Below are positions 11,923-23,010 of a stretch of 64,000 bases of DNA, in pieces. The position numbers and the translations under genes are program-made. Positions within the stretch are counted from its first letter, which is position 1. Every line of letters begins with the position of its first letter. The notes below the pieces were generated by a model. That model did not search any database and had not been told where the DNA came from. It was given only the letters and a program-made list of their open reading frames with translations. Origin of the DNA: Musa acuminata AAA Group (Eukaryota > Streptophyta > Magnoliopsida > Zingiberales > Musaceae); contig NC_088340.1 in NCBI RefSeq assembly GCF_036884655.1, forward strand, positions 9,504,501 through 9,568,500, in the 5' to 3' direction.

Positions 11923-13115
11923 TGTTGAATCTCGGATTTTGATGATAAAATCAATTGATGGGTTAATTGATCTAATCCATATTATTGAGTTAAGTGTGCA
12001 GGATTAACTACGATAACCAGAAAACACAAAGCAAGAATACTATAGTCAAGTTCGATGGACGTTTAAGAGTCCGAAGAATCGTCGGAGATGCTATTGGAAC
12101 CAACCGAGAATAAATCGGGAATCTGTCGAAATTTTCGGAAGTTCACCGAAGAGATCGTCGGAGGTTCACGGAGATCACCGAGAAGGCTCGGCTACTCGTT
12201 AAAGTCACCACAAGTTCGAGAGCTTGCTGGGAGTCCATCGGAAAGCTCGCCGGAACAAGACTCGACGTTCGCGGTTGAAAACTTGCTTAGGATGTTTTTG
12301 TGTTATGTAGTTCACTTGTAATTAGGATTAGGATTAAGAGATAATCCTATATCCTGGTTAGGGGCCAACTGGACCCAAAATTAGACTTGGTTTGGGCTAA
12401 ATTTGAAGCCCAACCAGTGAACCGAAGGGTCTGGCGGTGGCACCGCCCAGCACCCGAGAGCCAGGCGGTGGCACCACCCAGCACCCGAGAGCTGGGCGGT
12501 GGCACCGCTCGTCCACTGTCAGTGTCTGACACTGACAGGCGGTGGCACCGCCAGCATCGGGAACCCAAAGAGAATTCAAATTTTGGAGCCCAAATTTGAA
12601 TCCTCTTGAGGCCTATAAATACCCCTCAAATCTCAGCTGAGATTATAACTTTTTGAGAAGCAATTGATTGAGAGAAAGGTCTTAGAAAAGTCTTTGCTAG
12701 TCTTGTTTTCAATTTGCTAGTGTTCACCTCCTTCTTTCTTGCTGAAAATCTGTAAGAGGGGTATTTACCCTTCCCCTTCAAGAGATTTGCTAGTGGAAGG
12801 TGGAAGCCTCATCGAAGAGGGGCCTCGCAAGTGGATGTAGGTCATTTGACCGAACCACTGTAAAATCGACGTGATCTCTGGTTTGCATTTACTTATTGTC
12901 ATTTACATTACTGTAAACCATTTGCACTTTAATGCTCTACTTCTTTGTCTCCGTCTTACTTATCCCTCAAGTTAAAACGCAATCGAAACGGTTTCAAACG
13001 AAAACGTTACTTTTATCGTACGAAGTTTTGGAAAGTGTTTAAATCGTCAAAAGTTTATCGCACTTTACCGTTGCACTAATTCACCCCCCCTCTTAGTTCC
13101 GCTCCGATCTTAACA
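11923..13115 (+). repeat. 3' LTR
   Basis: TG...CA copy of the 5' LTR. It has four GC modules instead of five, lacks a short segment near 12,230 and about 33 bp near 12,750, and has a shorter C-run close to its end. It is followed by the target duplication ATTTG at 13116-13120. Confidence 0.95.
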
Positions 13116-13120
13116 ATTTG

Positions 13121-13670
13121 TTGGTGTGTAACAAACAAATTTTCTGTATTTTGATGGAAGAGTGTAGCAATAAAAAAAAATCAGTCTCTAATTGGCCATC
13201 AATTTGCCTAATTCAATCAAGATTCTAAGCACAATGAATTATTTGATAAGTTGATATATTTTCAGTCAAATACCAATTCAAATTGATCCAAAATAACTTT
13301 AATCAAGACTTTAAAAAATCAATATATATATGATTTTATATTTTTTTTTATAAGTTCGGATGTTATTTTAAGCATTATTTATTTATATTTCATGTCGTTA
13401 AATAATCTTTTTTGATATTATCCCTTGTGTGTTTGATGAAATGACAATGGGGGGGATCACAGCGTGTGCAGCTTCCCATTTACTTGTGCACGACGCCGAC
13501 CAAGACGTCCACGGTCTTAAAAGCAAGACGGCATGGCATGGCATCTCGAGGCGGTTCTGCCATGATAAGCCAGCATCACCGCCCTCTGCTCACTCCGTTC
13601 ATATTAATTTTAATGGATCCTGATTCAGTAAGGCATCGTCGTTCCACCGTCCCACCGTCGCAGCAGCTTT
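13121..13670. other. Intergenic, promoter-proximal to the DUF761 gene
   Basis: AT-rich to about 13,430, then a GC-moderate region leading into the TATA box at 13,679. No gene seen. Confidence 0.5.
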
Positions 13671-13678
13671 CTCCTGCT

Positions 13679-13685
13679 ATAAATT
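13679..13685 (+). promoter_or_regulatory. TATA box of the DUF761 gene
   Basis: TATAAAT about 58 bp upstream of the ATG at 13738, which leaves a short leader. Confidence 0.6.
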
Positions 13686-13737
13686 CCAGACTCCTCCTTG
13701 CTGCACTAATCAAGGAGCCCGAGAGAGGTGAGGAGAG

Positions 13738-14037
13738 ATGGGCGGTGGACTGCTTGCTTTCTTTGGGCTGAGGAGGCAGCAGACGAGGGGGCATGAGAAG
13801 GCAGCGGAGTCACGGCAGCGGCGGAAGGGCCATGAACCCGATCGGCGTCGGCCGTGGCAACCCAAAGCAGGTTCGTTCGAGGCGGAAATGGAACCGTGGC
13901 AGCGAAAGGTTCGACGCACCGACGAAGACCACGGACGCTGGGTTTCTGGGCTCGACGTCGACAGGAAGGCCGAAGAGTTCATCCACAGAGTCCACCGGCG
14001 GATGAACCCTGAGCTGCTGGAAGCACTCGAGCGTTAA
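13738..14037 (+). CDS. Small DUF761-domain protein
   Basis: A 99-residue single-exon protein. The C-terminal segment DVDRKAEEFIHRVHRRM matches the DUF761 signature of plant 'cotton fibre' proteins (acidic-hydrophobic start, AEEFI, basic end). The N-terminal two thirds is Arg/Lys-rich and low complexity with no domain. DUF761 proteins have no settled biochemical role; some members affect growth and defence when overexpressed. A TATA box sits a normal distance upstream, which supports this start. Overlapping frames are shadows. Confidence 0.72.
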   Translation: MGGGLLAFFGLRRQQTRGHEKAAESRQRRKGHEPDRRRPWQPKAGSFEAEMEPWQRKVRRTDEDHGRWVSGLDVDRKAEEFIHRVHRRMNPELLEALER

Positions 14038-15588
14038 TCGTTAGCTTTCAGTCCTCGTGCTATAGTAATTGCTATGGAGCACAGCCGAGTTCCATGTTTC
14101 AAGACATCTAAGCAGAGCGTGGCATGTGAAGAATGTAGACTATCATCGTGCTATTGCTGTCAATGTAACGATAGTAAATTTAATGACGGCAATGATTCCC
14201 TTCATCCTGAATCCACTGTTTTGATTCCGAAATTGATGATTCCGGTTCTTGAATTTTCAGAACCGGAATGAAATCGAATTGGGGTCGGTCTTGAACCAAA
14301 ATCGAAACCAACAATTCCAGAATTCCCTCCTCACCCGGCGACTGTTCTTCCGGCTGTGCAAGTCCACGATGACTTCACACCCATAGTATATGAGTATATG
14401 ATTGATCTCCTCGGGTAATGAGTATAATTCAACTCAAAATACGTGTAACGAGATCTAATTCTTTGGTCATGATCTCATGCTCGGTCCATTTTTCTTGCAG
14501 CGTGTCGTACGCGACGAGAAGAAACAAAAGACATGGAGACCCACCAATGTGCAGAAAACATTAATCATCGACGGGAGAGCATCGAGTTGGCTTCCAATGA
14601 TCGGTCATTGCATGAGATGACATCGATAATTGCTTCTGCTACAGTTGACTTTGTCGCGGCGCATATTCTTTCGTAGGATGTGAGCTGCTGCTGTCGTCCT
14701 CCTCTCCGTCCGTGCCCACGGTTGCAATTGGATAGCGTCTCGAGTCACAGCAGGCCGGAGCTTTTCTTTACTCCCTTGTGTTTGTATGCGGGAGGATGAC
14801 AAAGAACGATTCCCTGCACGCCTTCGCCGCCACCACAGGACTGACTTGACAAGCCAACAGTGTATTTGTATATATAATATACAGGGAAATAAAACCCATC
14901 ATTGGCCTTTTAGAATTGACACTTTAACTAATACAAGTGCTGTGTTGATGCTTATGACAGTAATTATTTTTCCCTTAAAAAAATAGATTTGACAGCGATA
15001 GAAATCCTTAAAAGAAAAGTTCTCTGTCGGTGGTGGTATAGTGGTAAACTTAATGGCCGTCTCTCACACACTACGAGTGCATTATTTCTTTCGAATGATT
15101 GGGGCATTTGACCGCATATTTTAGACGTCAGAAATGGAACTTTGGCATCACATCGACGACGCTCGCAACCTTAAGCACTCCACCGATCTAATTGGACCGA
15201 CAGCAGTGATTGATTCGGAATTGGGTTTTGTTTTCGTCACAGCTGTAGTATTTATAAGCAGTTTAGAACGCGTCAATAAGTACGATACGATCATATTTGG
15301 CCAGGACACCGCTTTTCCTTAAAAATCGCACTCTCCTTGGGTGCGAATCACGAGGCGCATCGGGCGGCCCGAGATCGAGCAGCGAAGCCCGTTGCTTTCG
15401 AGTTCAAGGATGTCTCCTGTGGCCGCTCTTGTGGCGGAGGTCGTGCGACGCGTCGTGATGGGAGTTGTGGTCCACCACCGGTGGCCTCCTGATGGGCACC
15501 CCACGTGGGCATTTATCCCCCGCCCCCATCTCGCCCGTCGGCGTCGCGGGGCCCGCCGACCGGTACGGGGCGGTAGCGTCGTCGTCGT
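14038..15588. other. Intergenic, no gene seen; contains an 11-bp hairpin
   Basis: No supported coding sequence. A perfect inverted repeat ATTCCGGTTCT (14239-14249) / AGAACCGGAAT (14259-14269) with a 9-nt loop stands out, in a stretch of GGTTC/GAACC words like those near some plant hAT transposons. That link is weak. Confidence 0.4.
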
Positions 15589-15753
15589 CGGAGAGTGAAT
15601 GAATGGCCGCCCGCACCCTCGCGAGACACCGCCCGCTTACCCGATCCGTTGAGCTACTGGATCACGCGGTCGGAGAGTGAATGAATGGCCGCACGTAGCC
15701 TCGCGAGACACCGCCCGATTACCCGATCCGTTGAGCTACTGGATCACGCGGTC
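15589..15753. repeat. 82-bp tandem duplication
   Basis: Unit CGGAGAGTGAATGAATGGCC... is present at 15589-15670 and again at 15671-15752, differing mainly around CCCGCACC versus ACGTAGCC. It is not part of a supported gene. Confidence 0.88.
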
Positions 15754-16540
15754 TTATCGGATCCATAACAAAACAAATCGTACACCGCGACGCTCCAAGA
15801 CATGTATGCGCATACGTACACACGAGAGGAGGATTCCTTATCCTACGCGGGGAGGGAGACGAGGGCGGCTGATGGGGGGGTGGGGGGACACCCCGTGACA
15901 GCTAATGAGACCAAATAGACTAAAGCAACGCTTGGATATTAATTGGCTTGACTAAGTTGGTGTGCACTGGATTTCATGGACTTTTCCTCTCCCTCCCTTT
16001 CCCCCCGATCTTTGCAATGAGAACATGCAACAGGGTGGGGATCTCTTCGAGTTATATGTGGAGGGAGGATTAGTCATCGTCGTGGTGCGGTGGCCCCCTC
16101 GCACTAGGCTGGAAACAGCAAGGACGTGAAGCTTTCCTAATGGAGGCGGACCCCACTGCAATAGTCCCACACGTGACAAAAAATGATTGGTTGTTGAGTC
16201 CCCGCAGTAGAAATGGAGCGAGCGAGTGACATCGCTCGGTTAAGCTACTGGAGACTGTGGAGGGGTGCTTTCTTTCCGTCTGACACAGGATTACATGGGA
16301 CCTCTGCGGTGGCGTCCTTTTACGGAAGGAAGAAAGGTGGTCTAGTACTAACCGGGTGGGTGAGCTTTGCTTTAATGTTGGAGAGTGGACGGAAGCGGTG
16401 GTGGAATTGGATTTGGATCCCTCCGAGTCCCATCCAACCACCGGATGCATTGCCTTCATCTTCACTGAAGCATATGGTACCTTTGCTGTTTGTCCTCCCT
16501 GCGGTGGGAGTAAAACTTTCCCCAAGTCTTCTCCTTGAAT
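15754..16540. other. Intergenic / upstream region of the MYB gene
   Basis: No supported coding sequence. A TATAAA at 16548-16553, about 160 bp before the MYB start codon, is a plausible TATA box. Confidence 0.45.
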
Positions 16541-16709
16541 TATCAGATATAAAGAGTCGACAGCGACCACATCCTCCTCCTTTAAGCTCAGCACCGAGCC
16601 GGCTCTGTGCATTCCCCCCTTGCCCTACCAAATTTCGTTTGCTCTGCCTCCCCGCTGTATCTTCTCCGGCTCTGTGACTCGGCGGCATTGCACCGGGGCT
16701 TCACTCTGG

Positions 16710-18081
16710 ATGGGGAGGCACGCTTGCTGCTACAAGCAGAAGCTGAGGAAAGGCTTGTGGTCTCCGGAGGAGGACGAGAAACTCGTGAGGCACATCACCA
16801 AGTACGGCCATGGGTGCTGGAGCTCTGTCCCCAAGCTAGCAGGTGAGTCTACTGCCTTGACATGAAAGCTACTGGAAGAAGAATGTGCGAGTGCACGAGA
16901 TAAAAAGGGCCGCAACTTGGGTGTTTGATTCAGGCCTTCAGAGGTGCGGGAAGAGCTGCAGATTGAGGTGGATAAATTATCTGAGGCCTGATCTGAAGAG
17001 GGGCACGTTTTCGCAGCAGGAGGAGGACCTCATCGTCGACCTCCACGCAGCCTTGGGCAACAGGTGCCGACCTCCTTCCGCATGGCCGTTCTGCTAATCC
17101 TTCGAGATTTAATGCGGCTCTCGTGTTTTTGACCTACTGTTTCTGGCCTTCAGATGGTCTCAGATCGCGGCCCAGTTGCCGGGAAGAACAGACAACGAGA
17201 TCAAGAACTACTGGAACTCCTGCATCAAGAAGAAGCTGAGGCAGAGAGGCATCGACCCGAGCACCCACAAGCCACTTGGCGAGACCGACGGAAGGGAAGA
17301 CCGAGAAACCACGAACAGCGAGAAGACCTCCGGATCCAGAAACCCGCAGCTTCTGGCCCCCGCCTCGGTGGAGGCTGAACCAACTCCGCCATTGATGGGG
17401 ACGGGAGTGTCCGAAGATCCAGCGATACCCACCAAAGAGTTCTTCGTGGATCAGCTCGTCAGCAGCAGGCACGAGAGCCCCAATTCAACCCGATACGTTC
17501 CTCTTCAGCAATCCAATTACGTCGCCTGCTGTGATGCCAATGGCACGAGACCAATCGGGCCACCGATTCAGCCAACTCCGCCGCTCTGGTTCACCCACGA
17601 CACCAGGCTGCTCAACGCCGACGCTGAATTGTGTCACGACATGCTCCCATCAGTCGTCCCATCGATCTCAACATCGATGCTCTCGTCGTCAGCGGAGCTG
17701 AAGCCCATGATCAGTCTCCCGCCAGACAGCAACAACAGCGCCAACAGCACCGACAGCAGCAACGAGCTGGAGCTCCAAAGCAGCGGCACCCTTTTCGACA
17801 GCGGCATCTTCCAGTGGCTGGAACTGCTGCCGAACAAGGGTCAGATCCAATTCGATACCGAGCCGGAGGACCTCAAATGGTCGGAGTACCTTAACGGCAC
17901 CATCGCATCGACGACAACCAATCAAAGCCAAGGCCAGAGCTTGTTCGGTGTCACCAAAGAAGAGAGCCAAGTCTCAGTCAATGGCTTGAATTCTTGGTAC
18001 GAGGAACAGCAGCTTCATCCTCCTGATCTTTACGGTAAGGATCTCCACCAGAGAATTCCTGCACAGCCTGAACGCATCTAA
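16710..18081 (+). CDS. MYB61: R2R3-MYB transcription factor, MYB61/MYB86 clade
   Basis: Three exons: 16710-16842, 16934-17063 and 17154-18081, all with GT-AG introns and joining in frame to 396 residues. R2 (about 14-65) has WSPEEDEKL ... [10 protein letters not shown] ... [11 protein letters not shown]3 (about 66-118) has [16 protein letters not shown] ... [20 protein letters not shown]. The opening [20 protein letters not shown] and the post-R3 [17 protein letters not shown] are diagnostic of subgroup 13 (MYB61, MYB50, MYB55, MYB86). These are nuclear activators of lignin and secondary-wall genes, mucilage and stomatal aperture through AC elements. The C-terminus is Ser/Asn-rich with an acidic-hydrophobic segment near LKWSEYLNG. 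Intron positions are the canonical MYB ones. The exact paralogue is not decided. Confidence 0.93.
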
Positions 18082-18483
18082 CTTTGGCCACCGGCAACAA
18101 GAATCTTTGGTGGGGAGCTTCTGATTCAGAGAATGGAGGCAATTCTTTTGACATGGAACAAGGAAGACTTCTGATAGATCACAGTTGTGTGATTCACAGA
18201 TTTTTACGTGTAAATAGATGTTTATGATACAAAACTTGTTGGCTCTGTTTGATTATTGCGTGTGTTGCACTTTGTATCACCCAAACAATCAAGTCTTTTG
18301 TTTCAGGTTTGATGTCCTTTCAGATTTCCCTTTGCATACGGCTACTAGAATTAGTCTGATTGCTTCGAGGAAAGAATCGTAGCTGCAAATGTCTTGTCTT
18401 TCTCATCTCATTGCTACAAAACCACCCAAGCCAGCCATTAGTGGATAGATAGTTGGTGTGGAGAGTCTTTTCCTTTTCTTTCT

Positions 18484-18487
<4 letters not shown>

Positions 18488-18538
<51 letters not shown>
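18488..18538. repeat. (GA)n microsatellite
   Basis: Uninterrupted GA dinucleotide, about 51 bp, roughly 400 bp downstream of the MYB stop codon. Confidence 0.95.
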
Positions 18539-18540
<2 letters not shown>

Positions 18541-19737
18541 TTATTGGATGATGAGTCTGTTTCTTCTTGACAACCCTTCCCCCACAATGATCTCTTCAAA
18601 GTTCACAACCTATTCCTAATGTGATCTGAATCCTATCACATGATAATGAATTGTTAAACTAAACAAAGTCAGTGCTGTCACCAAAATCAAACCAGAGTTC
18701 AAAATAATCTGCTCAAAACATTTCAAAAACAACAATTGTTTTCATCACATCAAAATAATCATAATTAAAACTCATAAAATACTCATCGACCCTTAGTGGC
18801 TTTCTTGTTTATGTACCTGCATGATGACATGCAACCTCCGTCATTAGATGGCTTTCTTGTTTTCATTCGCATGGCTAGTGAATGTGGGTGCTGAGTGAAA
18901 GGCAGTGACCTACTATGGTTGCCAAACCTTGCCATAGCCAGTAATGCCGTTGCTTTTGACCGACTGTTACACAGCAGACGCTTTGCAATTCACAAAGGCT
19001 ACGACAATGTCGTTAGCCACAGTCGACATCGACAGGTTGTCGATCGACCGCAGAGGTAGTTCGGGTCGCAACATAATCTTATAAACTGAGGAGAAAGAAA
19101 ATTAAGAATTAACTATCTTGGAAAGACTCATTCACGTTCATATCTAATTTTTTAAGTTTTACCGTCTTATCAATCATATCAATAATATGATCATAAATCT
19201 CTCAAGTGCCATAATACTAAATCGTAATCGGTTCTTTCATTTATATGTTAATCAATGGTTTATTAATAGATTTAAATATATTTTTTGTATAATATTCTTG
19301 TGTGTTATAGGCAATAATGATATATCGATGTTATTTATAATTATTATTCTCATAAATATTAGACTGAGTCTATTAGATCTTTTGTAAGAATTTTTTTATT
19401 AATTTATTTCATAGTGCTTTGATCGGTAAGTTTACAAACTTTTCAACAAGTAATCCTAGATCACGATATAATATATCCGATATGAACCGCACATGTTACA
19501 ACCATTATGAATAACTTAAATTAGAAAATGCAAAAACACCATAAGCAAGACAATGTATGGAAAGAAATATCATTATAAAATATCAAATAATAGTAATGCT
19601 TTGGGTTTATGATGAACTATTGAAATAATAGTAATTAAACTTTTGGGTGGGACGACTAATATGATTCTTATATAATAGTATTATTACCATTAGATATACA
19701 CTACTAAACTAAAAGGATATCTAAATAATATTATCCT
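18539..19737. other. Intergenic AT-rich DNA, no gene seen
   Basis: No open frame with recognisable content on either strand. Confidence 0.5.
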
Positions 19738-20700
19738 AACATATTATATAATTATTCGAAGCAGATTCACTTTTAACATATTATCTAATTATTCAAAGTA
19801 CTATTATGATTTTTTTAATATCATTTATAACTAATTCTTTGATGTAATTTTATAAATTATTATTCTAAGCCACTTTCGTGACTATAAGACTAATAAAATA
19901 ATATAAACTATAGTTTAAAATATTTTATAATTAATAAAAATTGCTGCTTGCCGCCATCGATGCTTGCTAGCAACCGTCTTCATCACCCTTATTGTTGTTG
20001 GTTGAGGCCAAAGCCCAATAACACTACTACCTTTGTTGAGCTGCATCGCTTGTGGCCAAATCCTATTATCATAGGCAATAACAACATCATCCAAGGAATC
20101 CGCATCGCACAGTGGCAACCACCACAATTAGTAGTGTCATCGTAGCACTTACACTGTCAAGGTTGCTGCACATAGTAATTGCCCATCTAGTATAGGTAGC
20201 CCACTAATCAAATACGGGTAGCATCTCATCACCGGCTCTACTTGCATAAAGCGAGGAATTTTGAATCACCCGTAAGCATATGAAAAGACAAACTAGATAT
20301 AAAAATATATCGATAAACACAAATGAATCATTCAAGCATCGTATAAACAAGATTAAATATAACATTTTCCAAAGCAAAGTGTGCTTATAAGTAAATCTAA
20401 TATAAAATAGATCTAATAAGCATAAAAATTAATTTAAAAATATATCTAATATCACCTTTTTATGATATAAGGTATTTGACTTCAAAGTATTAGGTTCTAA
20501 TACCAATCGTGAATATAAAAATATAATAATTTTAGAATTATATAAAAAAAATTAAAATCAAATAAAAATAGATCAAGATAAAAAATATGCACCTTTTGAT
20601 ATCATTTAAAAAATCTTTATTGATTTTAGAATGTGTTTCACACACATAGTGTGAACTATACAAGTTCTAACAATTCAAAATAATTTGAACCACAGTATAA
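19738..20700. repeat. Diverged dispersed repeat, copy 1
   Basis: It has three blocks: an AT-rich block (19738-19930, ATTATATAATTATTCGAAG ... TAAGACTAATA), a GC-richer block (about 19940-20270) and a block with 'ttgatatcatttaaaaaatc' and a GATCTAATA motif (about 20400-20640). The outer blocks recur in the same order at 20950-23010. It is probably a degraded transposable element. No coding sequence is recognised. Confidence 0.5.
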
Positions 20701-20949
20701 GGATACGAGAAGAATGAGAATGCATGCAAGGAAGTATCATAATAAAATATAAAATAAATTTAATATTTTTAAAATTTTAAAAATATGATGAAATATTGAT
20801 ATTATTCTTATTTCGCATCTAGGTAAAATATTGATATATATAGTGTTCGCAAAAAAATATTTATGGATAAGTAATACTATCCTTGTGGAATAATATATCT
20901 TTGGATATACAATTTAAAATTACCATGATAATCAAAATAGTATCATCAT

Positions 20950-23010
20950 ATCATATTATATAATTATTTGAAATAAATTCTCACTTTGGTTTATCTAAAT
21001 CCCATAATTATGTGTGTCATTATAAATATTATTTTTTATTAATATAATTTAGGGTCAATTCTTTAATATAATTTCATAAATTATTAGTGTAGGATGACTG
21101 TAAGACTAATATAATAATTTAAAGTATAATTTAAAATAAAATATTTATTATAATTCATATCACATAAGCCTATCATCTTACACTATTTTGGTAGATACAA
21201 GTTAAATAAAACTTAGAGATATAAATTACAAATAATATTTACTAAATATTTTTAATTTGATTTATATAAAAATAACTAAATAATTATAATAAATATTAAA
21301 TATTAATCAACATAAAAAAACTTATGCGATGAATATAATCATGATAAAACATAAATAATATCTTTAAGCAAAAAAATTATTTCATAATTTTAAACATATA
21401 CATGTGAATAACTAAATAAATATCCAAAATAATAATTAAAAGTTAAATATCATAAATAATAAAAAAAATATAATATTTCATATGAGAAAATTATAAATTA
21501 TAATTTTTTAAAATTTTGTATGGAACTCTAAATTAAACTAGTAAACTCTATCTAGTTAGGCTCAAAATTGGATTAAACATCAACCCGATTAGGTTAGTCA
21601 AAATTAAAACTAAGTAAAATAAAAAATTAATCAAGATTTAACTGTTTCCAAATTCAGTCAAAATAAAATTGATTGAATCTAAATGTAGTTGAGTAGTCAA
21701 AATACAATCATAAATAAGTTCAATAAAAATATTTGATTAAGGTTGATCAAATTAATTTATTCTATAGTTCATGACATAAGTAAAAAATATCTAATTTTTG
21801 AAAAAGAAAGCTATAATTTTGTTGGGATATATAGTAAATATCTAATTTTTGAAAGTTAGAACTATAAAGGGATATTGACCAGAAGTAAATGGGTTCAAGA
21901 GGATAACAATATTTGAATAATTGAAAAACCTTAATTTGTTTTCTTCTTTTTCTCAATCATAGCCTACATGTCGCATGCGACTGTTGTAGTGTGTGGTTGT
22001 CCGTCACCTATGTGCCTCCTATGGTTGTTGAGGAACGTGACCAACCGACGACCCCTACGGTCATCGAGGTGTATGTAACTGTTCTCACACGGCCGATTGA
22101 CAACATGTTGCCACCACTTGCATTGCCTTTGTTGCGCGCAGTCGTCCGCTGTCTATGCACAATTGCCTTGAACTACCTCTATGGCCAATTGATGACCCAT
22201 CGATGCCGACCATGGCCAACAATGTCATCGCAGCCTCTGTGAATTGCCACGCATCTAACGTGCGACTGTTGATCAATGACAATGGTATTACTGCTTGTGG
22301 CAAGATTGGCAACCATCATACATCATCGCCTTTCGCCCAGTGCCCACCTTCACAAGCCATGTGACCAATAGTAATTGTGTCAACCCAGCTTCGACCCACA
22401 TCAACGTAGCCCGTTATTGATGATCGCTTTTATTCCTTCCTATCACCACACTTTGTCGCAATAATCCTATCCTACTACGACCCCTTGACTCACAAGTGAA
22501 CAAAACTAATAATGATATACTGACATTCATTACCGATCATAGTAGGTTGTCACCCTCTATTATGTACAACAAGCTATTCACTACAACCAGTTGATCAAAA
22601 TCGAGCAATATGCTTATATCCGCAATTCCTCTCATGTGAGTGGAAAACCTTTATCACTAGCAAGTAGATGACCAAGGCGAGCACGATAAAATAAATAGAT
22701 TTGATCACCACAAATGGGAAAAACACATAATAGATCTAACACAAAGCATATTAGGATAAAATAAATAGAGTTGATCACCCTTCATAGACAAATGGGAAGA
22801 ATAGATCTAATACAAAACATATTTAATGCTTTTATGATATATGATATTTGATTTTGAAATAAACTTTAAAAATAATTATAAGCATAAAAACTATAATCAT
22901 GCTACTATGAGATAAAATTTACTAACAGAATCAAAATAGCATATCTTTCGATACTATTCAGAAAATTTTTATTTGATTCAAAAGTACACTATCATCGGAT
23001 TCGAAAACTA
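20950..23010. repeat. Diverged dispersed repeat, copy 2
   Basis: The outer blocks match copy 1: 20950-21160 resembles 19738-19930, and 22800-22990 (TTTATGATATATGATATTTG; GATACTATTCAGAAAATTTT) resembles 20440-20640. A GC-richer island lies between them (21960-22450). The interior is longer than in copy 1 by about 1 kb of AT-rich DNA. Neither copy shows clear terminal repeats. Confidence 0.45.

Larger units (their letters stand above)
3433..13115 (+). mobile_element. Complete but decayed Ty1/copia (SIRE/Maximus-type) LTR retrotransposon
   Basis: The element is bounded by two TG...CA LTRs and flanked by the perfect 5-bp target duplication ATTTG (3428-3432 and 13116-13120). Order is LTR, tRNA-iMet primer site, gag, protease, integrase, reverse transcriptase, RNase H, spacer, extra env-like ORF, polypurine tract, LTR. 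Integrase before reverse transcriptase defines Ty1/copia. Two zinc knuckles and a large 3' ORF after pol point to the SIRE/Maximus lineage. The coding region has in-frame stops at 5314, 5656, 6319, 6355, 7215, 7833, 7878, 10030 and 10489 and frame changes near 6680 and 8615, so it cannot encode a working polyprotein. The first 138 bases of the two LTRs differ at six positions, and LTR lengths differ (1,253 versus 1,193), so insertion was not recent. Confidence 0.95.

Noticed and set aside
15031..15052. tRNA-like A-box (TGGTATAGTGGTAAAC)
   Set aside because: No B-box (GGTTCGA-type) at the right distance and no acceptor stem pairing.
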